Translations under genes and position numbers: made by a program
Origin: a virus
Length of the DNA stretch: 35,875 bases
IMG/VR virus record: IMGVR_UViG_3300031688_000057
Location: 1-35,875 of that record
Strand: one strand, 5' to 3'
Shown here: positions 6,760 through 15,330 of the stretch, in pieces
Numbering within the stretch: the first letter of the stretch is position 1
Layout: the number at the start of each line of letters is the position of its first letter
Notes under the pieces: generated by a model
The model's database searches: none
The model's input: the letters and a program-made list of their open reading frames with translations, nothing else
What the model was told of the DNA's origin: nothing

Positions 6760-6982
6760 GGAATTAATAAAGGTAGCGGAAGAGGTGATAATAACTAACT
6801 CCGAAGATGACTTAACGGCGGACAAATTAAAAAATGCTGCGGCTTCAAAAAAGCTAGCCATATTTGACGCTTTTGAAATACTTAGCCGTATTGAAGAGGA
6901 ACAAAGAGTATTAGACAACAAGCCTAGGAAAGAAGTGGAAACCACGGAATTTAAAGGATTTGCTGAAAGAATGTCCAAGTAA
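6704..6982 (+). CDS. Small helical protein, terminase small subunit candidate
   Basis: 92 residues starting at ATG 6704 inside the previous gene. Its stop overlaps the terL start by one base (TAATG). It is almost wholly helical and charged: LAGHKAVEELIKVAEEVI, TADKLKNAAASKKLAIFDAF, EILSRIEEEQ. Position directly before terL, translational coupling, size and helical character fit a terminase small subunit or a terminase-associated regulator. Classical small subunits also have a DNA-binding helix-turn-helix, which I cannot see clearly here, so the assignment rests mainly on context. The protein at 2863, with its winged-helix-like pattern, is a competing candidate. Confidence 0.6.
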   Translation: MDTKETKRNIILAGHKAVEELIKVAEEVIITNSEDDLTADKLKNAAASKKLAIFDAFEILSRIEEEQRVLDNKPRKEVETTEFKGFAERMSK

Positions 6983-9195
6983 TGTACGAGCAAAACTTAT
7001 ACAGCATTATAGAGCCAATTAGGAAGACAACAATATCTAGGCTTAATAAAGGCAGCAAATGGGAGTACGGCTACAATAAAGAACATGACATTGTTGTTAT
7101 TAGTAAGACCGGAAAGATCGGTGATATATATAACATACAGGGGTTTAAAATAGCGCTACCATTATTGCCCGGCAAAATAAGTAAGAAAAACAATAAGTGG
7201 ACTCCGGATGAATACCCGAAAGAGTTAAAAGGGATTAATAACATTTTCGATTGGAGAGATTATCCAGAGGAATTTAAAAATACGTGGGGGACATATATAG
7301 ATGAGCATTTCAGAAGACGCGAAGAAGGTCATTGGTTCAATAATAAGGGCGTGGACACTTACATTACTGGTACTCACTTTATGTACCTGCAGTGGTCCAA
7401 GATTGACGTTGGGCAACCTAACTTTAGAGAGTCAAACAGATTATTCTACATATTCTGGGAAGCTTGCAAGGCAGATAAAAGATGCTACGGAATGTCCTAC
7501 CTCAAAAACAGGCGATCTGGATTTTCCTTTATGGCTTCCGGCGAAGCTGTTAACCAAGCAACAATATCTTCAGATGCTAGATTTGGCATACTGTCAAAAT
7601 CTGGGGGAGACGCAAAGAAGATGTTTACGGACAAAGTTGTACCAATATCGGTTAACTATCCATTCTTCTTTAAACCGGTACAAGACGGAATGGACCGTCC
7701 CAAGACAGAACTCGCATATAGAGTTCCAGCCTCAAAATTTACAAGGAAAAAGCTTGACTCAAATGTTGCAGCGGAAGACATCGTTGGTCTTGACACCACG
7801 GTCGATTGGAAAAACACGGGTGACAACGCGTATGACGGAGAAAAATTAAGACTACTAGTTCATGATGAATCCGGTAAATGGGAAAGACCAAACAATATAC
7901 TTAATAACTGGCGAGTTACAAAAACTTGTTTAAGGCTAGGTAGTAGAATTATTGGCAAGTGTATGATGGGATCAACCTCCAACGCTTTAGACAAAGGGGG
8001 TGAAAACTTTAAAAAGTTATACAATAGTTCTGACGTAAATAAAAGAAACGCAAACGGGCAAACAAAGTCTGGGCTGTATTCTTTATTTATACCTATGGAA
8101 TGGAATTACGAAGGCTTTATCGACGAGTATGGACATCCTGTATTTAATAAGCCGCCAGAAGGCACCCTGGGGCCGCATGGAGACGTTATAGAAGTCGGAG
8201 TCATTGAGCACTGGAATAATGAGGTAGACGGATTAAAAGGCGATCAGGATGCTCTAAACGAGTTTTACAGGCAATTCCCAAGAACAGAAGAACACGCGTT
8301 CAGAGATGAAACAAAAAATAGTATATTTAATTTAGCAAAAATATACGAACAAATAGATTACAACGAAGACTTAGGCAACAGCAATGTACTAACAAGGGGC
8401 AGCTTCCAGTGGGAGCACGGCGTTAAAGATACGAAAGTAATATTTAATCCAAACCCTCAAGGTAGGTTTTTAATTTCATGGACACCCGCTTATAATATTC
8501 AAAATAGGCAAACTACACGTAATGGTATAAGGTATCCCGGCAATGAGCACATGGGAGCCTTTGGGTGTGACAGTTATGATATATCTGGAACAACAGATGG
8601 AAGAGGTTCTAAAGGAGCATTACACGGATTAACTAAGTTTAGTATGGAAGATGCGCCTCCTAGCACATTTTTTTTAGAATATGTTGCTAGACCGCAAACA
8701 GCGGAAATGTTTTTTGAAGATGTATTAATGGCGTGCGTATTTTACGGTATGCCTTTGTTATGCGAAAACAACAAACCGAGGCTTTTATATTACTTTAAAA
8801 GAAGAGGCTACCGCGGATACTCGATGAACAGACCTGATAAGCTTTGGAATAAGTTATCGGTAACAGAAAAAGAAATTGGAGGAATACCAAACTCCAGTGA
8901 AGACATAAAACAAGCTCACGCAGCCGCTATTGAAATGTATATAGATAGGCATGTTGGTTTAAGTAATGAGGGGGAATACGGTACAATGTATTTTAATGAA
9001 ACGTTAAACGATTGGTCGAAGTTTGATATAAACAATAGAACAAAATTTGATGCTGCGATTAGTTCCGGCTTAGCTATAATGGCTTGTAATAAAGATTTGT
9101 ATAGACCGAGCAACAAAGCACAAAAGCAAGTTGTTAATTTAAGATTTGCGAAATATTCTCACGAGGGTACGGCATCAAAAATAATAAGAAAATAA
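6982..9195 (+). CDS. terL: Terminase large subunit (ATPase and nuclease)
   Basis: 737 residues, at the long end for TerL. It powers DNA translocation into the prohead and cuts the concatemer. The ATPase domain shows LKNRRSGFSFMASGEA at about 174-188 in the Walker A position, a clear Walker B (RLLVHDESGKW, Asp295-Glu296) and a coupling motif GSTSNA at 330-335. The Walker A-like loop lacks the usual GKS/T lysine at that spot (GFS), as in some divergent terminases with a displaced lysine or arginine. The C-terminal RNase-H-fold nuclease has FGCDSYDISG (Asp530), MPLLCENNK (Glu595) and RTKFDAAIS (Asp690) as likely metal ligands. The portal gene starts one base after the stop. Family assignment is firm; the packaging mode cannot be read from it. 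Confidence 0.88.
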   Translation: MYEQNLYSIIEPIRKTTISRLNKGSKWEYGYNKEHDIVVISKTGKIGDIYNIQGFKIALPLLPGKISKKNNKWTPDEYPKELKGINNIFDWRDYPEEFKNTWGTYIDEHFRRREEGHWFNNKGVDTYITGTHFMYLQWSKIDVGQPNFRESNRLFYIFWEACKADKRCYGMSYLKNRRSGFSFMASGEAVNQATISSDARFGILSKSGGDAKKMFTDKVVPISVNYPFFFKPVQDGMDRPKTELAYRVPASKFTRKKLDSNVAAEDIVGLDTTVDWKNTGDNAYDGEKLRLLVHDESGKWERPNNILNNWRVTKTCLRLGSRIIGKCMMGSTSNALDKGGENFKKLYNSSDVNKRNANGQTKSGLYSLFIPMEWNYEGFIDEYGHPVFNKPPEGTLGPHGDVIEVGVIEHWNNEVDGLKGDQDALNEFYRQFPRTEEHAFRDETKNSIFNLAKIYEQIDYNEDLGNSNVLTRGSFQWEHGVKDTKVIFNPNPQGRFLISWTPAYNIQNRQTTRNGIRYPGNEHMGAFGCDSYDISGTTDGRGSKGALHGLTKFSMEDAPPSTFFLEYVARPQTAEMFFEDVLMACVFYGMPLLCENNKPRLLYYFKRRGYRGYSMNRPDKLWNKLSVTEKEIGGIPNSSEDIKQAHAAAIEMYIDRHVGLSNEGEYGTMYFNETLNDWSKFDINNRTKFDAAISSGLAIMACNKDLYRPSNKAQKQVVNLRFAKYSHEGTASKIIRK

Positions 9196-9196
9196 T

Positions 9197-11629
9197 ATGG
9201 CGAATAGCGTAACAAATAGTTTTTTCCCTAGCCAAGTAGTAAGTGATCAGGAGAAAGTTTCTCAGGATTATGGGTTGCAAGTTGGTAGAGCGATTCAAAA
9301 TGAATGGTTCAGTAGCAACTCTGGGGCGACTCGCTTTAGAAGTAATCAAAATACTTTCCATACTTTAAGACTATACTCAAGAGGCGAACAACCAGTACAA
9401 AAATATAAAGACGAGCTTTCCATCAATGGCGATCTATCTTATTTGAACTTAGACTGGAAACCGGTTCCAATATTATCAAAGTTTGTTGATATCGTTGTTA
9501 ATGGTATAGCTGATAGATCTTTTGATATTACTACTTATTCGCAAGATCCTTATGGCGTAAGCAAAAGAACAGCTTATATGGAGTCTGTTTTAAGAGACAA
9601 GCAAACAGAGGACTTAAATAACTTCGCTCAAGAAAATTTTGGTATTAATCTTTTTGAAAATCCACCAGAAACTTTACCAGATTCTCAAGAAGAATTAGAT
9701 ATACACATGCAGCTTACTTATAAGCAAGGCATAGAGATAGCTGAAGAAACAGCGATTAACACGCTGCTAGACGAAAATAGATATGATCTGACAAAAAGAA
9801 GGACTTATTTAGATTTAGCAACATTAGGTATAGGTTGTGTTAAAAATAACTTTTCAGAATCCGAAGGTGTTACTATTGATTATGTTGATCCAGCTTATTT
9901 GGTATATTCGTATACAGAGGACCCTTATTTTCAAGACATATATTACGCGGGAGAAGTTAAATTTGTGCCAATAAATGAAATTAAAAAACAATTCCCTGAA
10001 TTAACTCAGGGCCAATTAGAAAGAATTCAGCAGCAGGGCACACAAAATTATGGTGTTTTTGATCAGACTGCAAGTAACGAATATAACAACAATAGGGATT
10101 CAAACGTAATACAGGTTTTATACTTTAATTATAAGACTTATATGAATGAGGTCTACAAAGTTAAAGAAACAGCAACGGGTGCAACTAAAATAATAGTGCG
10201 AGACGATCAATTTAATCCTCCGGTAGAAATGCTAGAAGAGCAATTTGGAAAAATGTCAAGATCTCTTGAGGTACTTTATGAAGGTGTTATGATTGTTGGT
10301 ACAGATATAATGCTTAAATGGGAAATGGCAAAGAATATGATGCGCCCTAAAAGTGATGTATCTAAAGTTAAGATGAATTACGCTATTACTGCGCCTAGAA
10401 TGTACAAGGGAAGAATAGAATCGCTAGTAAGCAAGTGCACGGGATTTGCTGATATGGTACAATTGACTCACTTAAAATTGCAACAGGTACTGCAAAGAAT
10501 GATTCCTGACGGGGTGTACCTTGATGCCGATGGTATTAACGAAGTGGATTTAGGAAATGGAACAAATTACAATCCGCAAGAAGCACTAAATATGTTTTTC
10601 CAAACGGGTTCTATAATAGGTAGATCATTTACCCAGGATGGGGATATGAATCCTGGTAAAGTTCCTATACAAGAAGTACCTACTGGAAGTGGTGGCGCAA
10701 AATTGCAAACATTAATTTCAACTTACAACTATTATCTACAAATGATAAGAGATGTAACTGGTCTAAACGAGGCAAGAGACGGATCTACTCCGGATTCTAG
10801 AGCATTAGTAGGTGTTCAAAAGCTAGCCGCAGCAAACTCGAATACAGCCACTAGGCATATACTTGACTCAGGGTTGTATTTAACAAGAGAGCTTTGTGAA
10901 TGCTTATCATTGAGAATATCAGATATAATAGAATATCACCCAGCTAAAGAATCTTTTATAGCTAAAATAGGTAGGTTTAATGTTGGAACATTAGAAGAAA
11001 TGGCTGACTTACACATGTATGACTTCGGAATATACTTGGAGCTAATGCCTGACGAAGAAGAGAAGGGGGCTTTAGAGAACAATATTCAAGTTGCTTTACA
11101 GCAAGGTAGCATAGATCTTTCTGACGCTATAGATATTCGCGAAGTAAAAAATCTTAAATTAGCGAATCAACTTCTTAAAGTTAAACAAAAGAAAAGACAA
11201 GAAAGATTGCAGGCTGAAAATCAAGCTAACATACAGGCTCAGGCCCAGGCTAATGCTCAGGCTCAGCAAGTTGCTGCTCAAGCGGAAATACAAAAAGATC
11301 AGGCTTTGTTCCAAACCAAGTCTCAGCTAGAGGAGTTAAAAGGTTCTATAGAAGAAAAAAGAATAGGTATTGAGGTTAATGCTAAAAAAGAATTAATGGA
11401 ATTAGAATTCCAATATAATATGCAATTGAAAGGCATAGAAGTAGATGGATCCAAATCTAAAGAAAAAGAAATTGAAGATCGTAAAGATCAAAGAACCAGG
11501 ATACAGGGTACTCAGCAAAGTGAAATGATCGAGCAAAGAAAAAACGATTCTCCAGCAAAAAACTTTGAATCCGCAGGAAATGACGTAATGAGTCAAGGAT
11601 TTGGCTTAGGAGCGTTCGATCCTAGGTAA
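9197..11629 (+). CDS. Portal protein
   Basis: 810 residues, placed directly after terL. The portal ring is the head vertex through which DNA passes. The body shows portal-like features: SYLNLDWKPVPILSKFVDIV, VNGIADRSFDI, a long segment with TYLDLATLGIGCVKNNF and VDPAYLVYSYTEDPYFQD, and a clip/stem-like region with TGLNEARDGSTPDSRALVGV at about 530. The C-terminal about 150 residues extend as a coiled coil. They comprise a Gln/Ala-rich run (about 675-700), charged heptads, and a tail holding SPAK at residues 785-788 (11549-11560). This tail may reach into the capsid like the P22 portal barrel; that is inference. Assignment rests on position, size and the DGSTPDSRAL-type motif. Confidence 0.8.
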   Translation: MANSVTNSFFPSQVVSDQEKVSQDYGLQVGRAIQNEWFSSNSGATRFRSNQNTFHTLRLYSRGEQPVQKYKDELSINGDLSYLNLDWKPVPILSKFVDIVVNGIADRSFDITTYSQDPYGVSKRTAYMESVLRDKQTEDLNNFAQENFGINLFENPPETLPDSQEELDIHMQLTYKQGIEIAEETAINTLLDENRYDLTKRRTYLDLATLGIGCVKNNFSESEGVTIDYVDPAYLVYSYTEDPYFQDIYYAGEVKFVPINEIKKQFPELTQGQLERIQQQGTQNYGVFDQTASNEYNNNRDSNVIQVLYFNYKTYMNEVYKVKETATGATKIIVRDDQFNPPVEMLEEQFGKMSRSLEVLYEGVMIVGTDIMLKWEMAKNMMRPKSDVSKVKMNYAITAPRMYKGRIESLVSKCTGFADMVQLTHLKLQQVLQRMIPDGVYLDADGINEVDLGNGTNYNPQEALNMFFQTGSIIGRSFTQDGDMNPGKVPIQEVPTGSGGAKLQTLISTYNYYLQMIRDVTGLNEARDGSTPDSRALVGVQKLAAANSNTATRHILDSGLYLTRELCECLSLRISDIIEYHPAKESFIAKIGRFNVGTLEEMADLHMYDFGIYLELMPDEEEKGALENNIQVALQQGSIDLSDAIDIREVKNLKLANQLLKVKQKKRQERLQAENQANIQAQAQANAQAQQVAAQAEIQKDQALFQTKSQLEELKGSIEEKRIGIEVNAKKELMELEFQYNMQLKGIEVDGSKSKEKEIEDRKDQRTRIQGTQQSEMIEQRKNDSPAKNFESAGNDVMSQGFGLGAFDPR

Positions 11630-11642
11630 TAATAATAATAAT
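11627..11642 (+). repeat. TAA trinucleotide run after the portal stop
   Basis: Five TAA units begin with the portal stop codon (taataataataataat) and fill most of the gap to the scaffold gene. Reading on gives several in-frame stops. It is a short simple repeat that would be prone to length change; I see no further role. Confidence 0.7.
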
Positions 11643-11658
11643 CATATAATATTTTATC

Positions 11659-12834
11659 ATGTCAGAACAAACAGAACAAACAGAACAAACAGAAGCGCCG
11701 CAAGAAGCGATTGTTGATACAAGCCCTATGTCGGTAGACGACGAAGGAACCATTAAGCTAGATATGTCAAAGCTAGCTAAATCCGGAGAGGAAGCTCCGC
11801 TACCCACACCGGCACCAGTACCAGAAGAAACGCCGGTTGTACAAGAGATTGCGCAAGTAGAGCCAGAAGCCACGGCAGAGACAGCACCTATAGAATCATT
11901 TATAGAAGAAGTGACAGATGAAGTTGTGGAAGAAGCGCAGGACCTAGCGGAAGAAATTCAAGAGGCAGTAGAGTACGAGCAACAGACAGGTGCGGAATTA
12001 CCAGAAAATATTCAAAAGGTTGTAGACTTTATGAATGAAACTAGTGGAACTCTGGAAGATTACGTAAAGCTTAATAAAAATTACGAAGATTTAGATGAGT
12101 CTCAGTTGTTAAGAGAGTACTATGCTAGTACAAAACCTCATTTAGATGAGGAGGATATAGACTTTATGATGGAAGATAACTTTCTTTATGATGAAGATAT
12201 AGACGAAGAAAGAGATGTACGAAGAAAAAAACTAGCCAGAAGAGAAGAATTAGCAAAAGCTAAAAATCATCTTACTGGATTAAAAGATAAATATTATCAG
12301 GAAATTAAAGGTGGCTCAAGGCTAGCTCCTGAACAAAAGAAAGCGGTAGACTTTTTCAATCGCTATACAAAAGAAAACGAAGCAGCAACTCAGTTAGCTG
12401 AAAAGCAATCAAAAACGTTTTTAAGAGAAACAGAAGGTGTTTTTAACAATGATTTCAAAGGTTTTGATTATCAGGTTGGCGACAAGAAATTCCGTTTTAA
12501 AGTTAAAGACGCTCCTACTATTAAGGAAACCCAAAGCGATATTAGTAATTTTGTCAAGAAGTTCTTGGATAAAGATAACCAAATGTCAGATGCAGCGGGG
12601 TACCATAAGGGATTGTTTACAGCTATGAATGCAGATTCTATTGCAAGTCATTTTTATGAGCAAGGCAAAGCCGACGCTATGGAAACGAGTATATCTAATT
12701 CGAAAAACGTACAAATGGGCGCTAGAGGTGTTCACGAAGATGTTAAAACATCGAATGGATGGGCAGTAAGATCTGTTGATTCAGGGGGAAGTGATTCAAA
12801 ATTGAAAATTAAAACATTTAAACACATTAAATAA
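11659..12834 (+). CDS. Scaffolding-like protein upstream of the capsid gene
   Basis: 391 residues between portal and capsid genes, where a scaffold is expected. The N-terminal about 110 residues are acidic and Pro/Glu-rich (PLPTPAPVPEETPVV, EEVTDEVVEEAQDLAEEIQ) and begin with an EQT repeat. The middle is helical (REELAKAKNHLTGLKDKYY; NRYTKENEAATQLAEKQSK). The C-terminus is basic (KLKIKTFKHIK), as in scaffolds that dock onto the capsid protein through a positively charged terminal helix. It would template prohead assembly and then leave or be degraded. No protease motif is visible in it. Assignment is by position and composition. Confidence 0.68.
   Translation: MSEQTEQTEQTEAPQEAIVDTSPMSVDDEGTIKLDMSKLAKSGEEAPLPTPAPVPEETPVVQEIAQVEPEATAETAPIESFIEEVTDEVVEEAQDLAEEIQEAVEYEQQTGAELPENIQKVVDFMNETSGTLEDYVKLNKNYEDLDESQLLREYYASTKPHLDEEDIDFMMEDNFLYDEDIDEERDVRRKKLARREELAKAKNHLTGLKDKYYQEIKGGSRLAPEQKKAVDFFNRYTKENEAATQLAEKQSKTFLRETEGVFNNDFKGFDYQVGDKKFRFKVKDAPTIKETQSDISNFVKKFLDKDNQMSDAAGYHKGLFTAMNADSIASHFYEQGKADAMETSISNSKNVQMGARGVHEDVKTSNGWAVRSVDSGGSDSKLKIKTFKHIK
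11663..11694 (+). repeat. 9-bp tandem repeat encoding (EQT)n at the scaffold N-terminus
   Basis: The unit cagaacaaa is repeated three times plus a partial fourth copy. Because the unit is nine bases, copy changes keep the reading frame and alter only the number of Glu-Gln-Thr triplets. It lies directly after the start codon of the scaffold-like gene. Confidence 0.75.
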
Positions 12835-12842
12835 GAAAAATT

Positions 12843-14297
12843 ATGGCAGGATTTGCAACCGCGCCGGCTACATTAGCCAATTTAGCGCACTTAACACCAC
12901 GTCCAATAAAAGGTTTGTTTGGAGACAACTACCTATCTTTAGCGGAAATGGATTTTACACAACAATTTTTACCCGAGGTATACGAAAAAGAAATCGAACG
13001 TTATGGAAACAGAACGATTACAGGATTCTTACGTATGGTCGGAGCTGAGATGCCTATGGCATCGGATCAAGTAGTTTGGTCAGAACAAGGAAGATTACAT
13101 ATTGCTTATGATACTGTAATTTCTGGAGCAGTGGCACTTAAAACAATTTCAATACCTTCACCTGGGGCGGATGGCAAAGTGCCATTATTAGGACCTGGTA
13201 TGACGATAGTAATCGCTAAAGGTAATGTAACGGTTAAGGCTTTCGTAAAGTCTCTAGTTGAGAATCTTGCAGCTGGTTTTCAAGTATATAACATTGAAGT
13301 ATATGATACTGCCAATGGTCAATTACCAGCAGCGCTCGCAGGAGCTGTAGCAGGTGCACCACTTAGCGTATTTGTATATGGATCTGAATATGGAAAAGGA
13401 TCTAGTTTAGCTGGTAATTCAGTTGACGCATCTTTCACACAATTTAGTAACAAACCAATTATTCTAAGAGACAAGTATGCCGTTAACGGATCAGACGTTG
13501 CTCAAATTGGATGGGTTGAAGTTACTACTGAGATTGGAACTGGAGGATACTTATGGTACTTAAAGTCTGAGCATGAATCACGTATTCGTTTTGAAGATTA
13601 CCTAGAAATGTCTATGGTTGAAGCTACGGATGCTCAAAGTGTATTTACTGACGCAGCAGGGGCTACTATCTCAGGTATGAGTGGTTTATTTGATGCTCTA
13701 GAAACAAGAGGTTTAGTATTTAACGATGCTGATTTTGATGGAGCTACGTCTGCTACGGCAGGACTTGGAGCGTTTGACACTATATTACAAGAGCTTGATA
13801 AGCAAGGGGCAATTGAAGAGAACATGATGTTCTTAGATCGCGGTACTTCTTTGAGTATTGATAATATGTTATCACAACAAAATTCTTACGGAGCTGGAGG
13901 TACATCTTACGGTGTATTTGAAAACTCTGAAGAAATGGCGCTTAACTTAGGATTTTCAGGATTCCGTAGAGGATCTTACGATTTCTATAAGACAGACTGG
14001 AAATACTTAAATGATTCTACTACTCGTGGACTTATTTCAGATATATCTGGAGTAATAGTTCCAGCAGGAACGTCTACTGTATATGACCAACAATTAGGAC
14101 AGAATATCTCACGACCTTTCTTACATATCCGTTATAGAGCTTCAGAAGCTGATGACAGACGTTTGAAATCTTGGGTAACTGGATCAGTTGGTGGAAACTA
14201 CACAAGTGATGAAGATGCAATGAATGTTCACTTCCTATCGGAAAGAACTTTGTGTACTCAAGCAGCTAACAACTTTGTATTATTGAAAAATACATAG
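12843..14297 (+). CDS. Probable major capsid protein
   Basis: 484 residues, following the scaffold-like gene and ending before the strongest hairpin in the cluster, as expected for the most abundant virion protein. It starts at ATG 12843 with MAGFATAPATLANLAHLTP. An early helical segment (LSLAEMDFTQQFLPEVYEKE) precedes beta-rich parts (SDQVVWSEQGRLHIAYDTV, LLGPGMTIVIAKGNVTVKAF). A central region (EIGTGGYLWYLKSEHESRIR) leads to a helical section (ATDAQSVFTDAAGATISGMS; FDTILQELDKQG). It ends with FLHIRYRASEADDRRLKSW and NFVLLKN. The length suits an HK97 fold without a large inserted domain. No delta-domain cleavage site can be identified by eye. It is a candidate client of the phage GroEL. Confidence 0.8.
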   Translation: MAGFATAPATLANLAHLTPRPIKGLFGDNYLSLAEMDFTQQFLPEVYEKEIERYGNRTITGFLRMVGAEMPMASDQVVWSEQGRLHIAYDTVISGAVALKTISIPSPGADGKVPLLGPGMTIVIAKGNVTVKAFVKSLVENLAAGFQVYNIEVYDTANGQLPAALAGAVAGAPLSVFVYGSEYGKGSSLAGNSVDASFTQFSNKPIILRDKYAVNGSDVAQIGWVEVTTEIGTGGYLWYLKSEHESRIRFEDYLEMSMVEATDAQSVFTDAAGATISGMSGLFDALETRGLVFNDADFDGATSATAGLGAFDTILQELDKQGAIEENMMFLDRGTSLSIDNMLSQQNSYGAGGTSYGVFENSEEMALNLGFSGFRRGSYDFYKTDWKYLNDSTTRGLISDISGVIVPAGTSTVYDQQLGQNISRPFLHIRYRASEADDRRLKSWVTGSVGGNYTSDEDAMNVHFLSERTLCTQAANNFVLLKNT

Positions 14298-14311
14298 TAG
14301 TAAGTTTATTG

Positions 14312-14350
14312 TAATGATTACCCCCGCTGAATCTGTGGGGGTAGTTATTA
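14312..14350 (+). terminator. Long hairpin after the capsid gene, likely terminator or mRNA stabiliser
   Basis: The arms 14312-14327 and 14335-14350 form a stem of about 16 pairs including a few G-U pairs. The GC core is taccccc/ggggggta-like and the loop is tgaatct. A T-rich tail (cttttatt) follows. It lies 15 bases after the capsid stop. It could end part of transcription or protect the capsid mRNA 3' end, giving high capsid expression relative to downstream genes. Confidence 0.7.
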
Positions 14351-14382
14351 CTTTTATTAGCGACAATAGCTTATTATAATTA

Positions 14383-14399
14383 ATAGTAACAGGCTACTG
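14383..14399 (+). repeat. Intergenic motif copy 1 (atagtaacaggctactg)
   Basis: This 17-base motif lies 35 bases before ATG 14434. It matches a second copy at 15276-15292 in 15 of 17 positions, and that copy lies at a similar distance before the next gene. The gap otherwise holds the post-capsid hairpin and AT-rich leader. A shared regulatory or RNA-structure role is possible but unproven. Confidence 0.35.
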
Positions 14400-14433
14400 T
14401 CATACATTATTAACATTTATATTATATTATATT

Positions 14434-15267
14434 ATGGCTAACAAGAAAGCTACAGCAAAAAAAGTTGAGGTTGCGCCTCAGGAAGTGGTTGAAACAATAG
14501 TACAACCAAAAATAGAAATACCAAAAAAAGACGAGTGGGTTGTTAAGGACAGATTGTACGAATTAACAAGAACAAAGCCCCTGGTTTTCACATTACCTAC
14601 TGCACATAGCGGGAAAAAAAGTTTATTATATTTTGATGAAGAATTGGGTTATCAAAGAGAATTAAGGTATGCTACCAATCAACGATCTTGTTTTGTAGAA
14701 GAACAAAAAGGCCAGATAGTAATGGGGCGTATTGTATTCAGAGACGGCGTACTTAGAGTGCCAAAAGAGAATGTTGCATTACAAAAGCTTTTATCTTTAT
14801 ATCATCCAGCTTTAAAAGCTAATATATACGAAGAATACAAGCCTGCTCAGCAAGCAAGCAACGAGGTTGACTGGATTGAGTTTGAATTACAAGCATTGAA
14901 TCTAGCTAAAAGTTTATCTGTTGACGAAGCAGAGGCTGTCCTACGTGTTGAAATGGGAGCGGTAGTAACGGAGCTTTCATCCTCTGAAATTAAAAGAGAT
15001 GTACTTATCTTTGCTAAGAAGAATCCAAATTTATTCTTACAATTAGCTACAGATGAAAATACTCAATTAAGAAGTTTCGGGGCAAAAGCTGTTGAAATGG
15101 GAATATTAAGTTTATCACAAGATCAAAGAACCTTTACATACGGAAATACCGGTAGAAAAGTAATGACAGTGCCGTTTGACGAGCATCCTTACTTTGCGCT
15201 ATCAGCATTCTTTAGAACGGATGAAGGTATGGAAATATACAAGGCAATAGAAAAAAGACTGAATTAG
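14434..15267 (+). CDS. Conserved phage head/neck-region protein, 277 aa
   Basis: It starts at ATG 14434 after an AT-rich leader (tatattatattatattatg). The N-terminal about 35 residues are low-complexity Lys/Val/Ala/Glu-rich and probably disordered. The next part is beta-rich (YELTRTKPLVFTLPTA, KSLLYFDEELGYQRELRY) and includes a QRSCFVEEQKGQIVMGRIVF segment. Then comes a helical portion (VPKENVALQKLLSLYHP; SVDEAEAVLRVEMGAV) and a C-terminal domain ending AFFRTDEGMEIYKAIEKRLN. There is no enzyme motif. Position right after the capsid gene suggests a head completion, decoration or neck protein. I recall similar proteins downstream of capsid genes in uncultured phages without assigned function. 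Confidence 0.65.
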   Translation: MANKKATAKKVEVAPQEVVETIVQPKIEIPKKDEWVVKDRLYELTRTKPLVFTLPTAHSGKKSLLYFDEELGYQRELRYATNQRSCFVEEQKGQIVMGRIVFRDGVLRVPKENVALQKLLSLYHPALKANIYEEYKPAQQASNEVDWIEFELQALNLAKSLSVDEAEAVLRVEMGAVVTELSSSEIKRDVLIFAKKNPNLFLQLATDENTQLRSFGAKAVEMGILSLSQDQRTFTYGNTGRKVMTVPFDEHPYFALSAFFRTDEGMEIYKAIEKRLN

Positions 15268-15275
15268 TCACCTTT

Positions 15276-15292
15276 ATAGTAATAGGCTGCTG
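15276..15292 (+). repeat. Intergenic motif copy 2 (atagtaataggctgctg)
   Basis: This 15-of-17 match to the motif at 14383-14399 lies 38 bases before ATG 15331. Here it also overlaps a small inverted repeat, ataggc/gcctat, with a 12-base loop. The two copies flank the 277-residue gene. Random AT-rich similarity cannot be excluded. Confidence 0.35.
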
Positions 15293-15330
15293 GAAGGTGG
15301 CCTATAACTATATAAAATAAAAAATAAATT

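Noticed and set aside
14314-14379. 21-codon open frame MITPAESVGVVITFISDNSLL in the post-capsid gap
   Set aside because: It runs through the hairpin stem, has no conserved look and no A-rich leader; it is best explained by the terminator.
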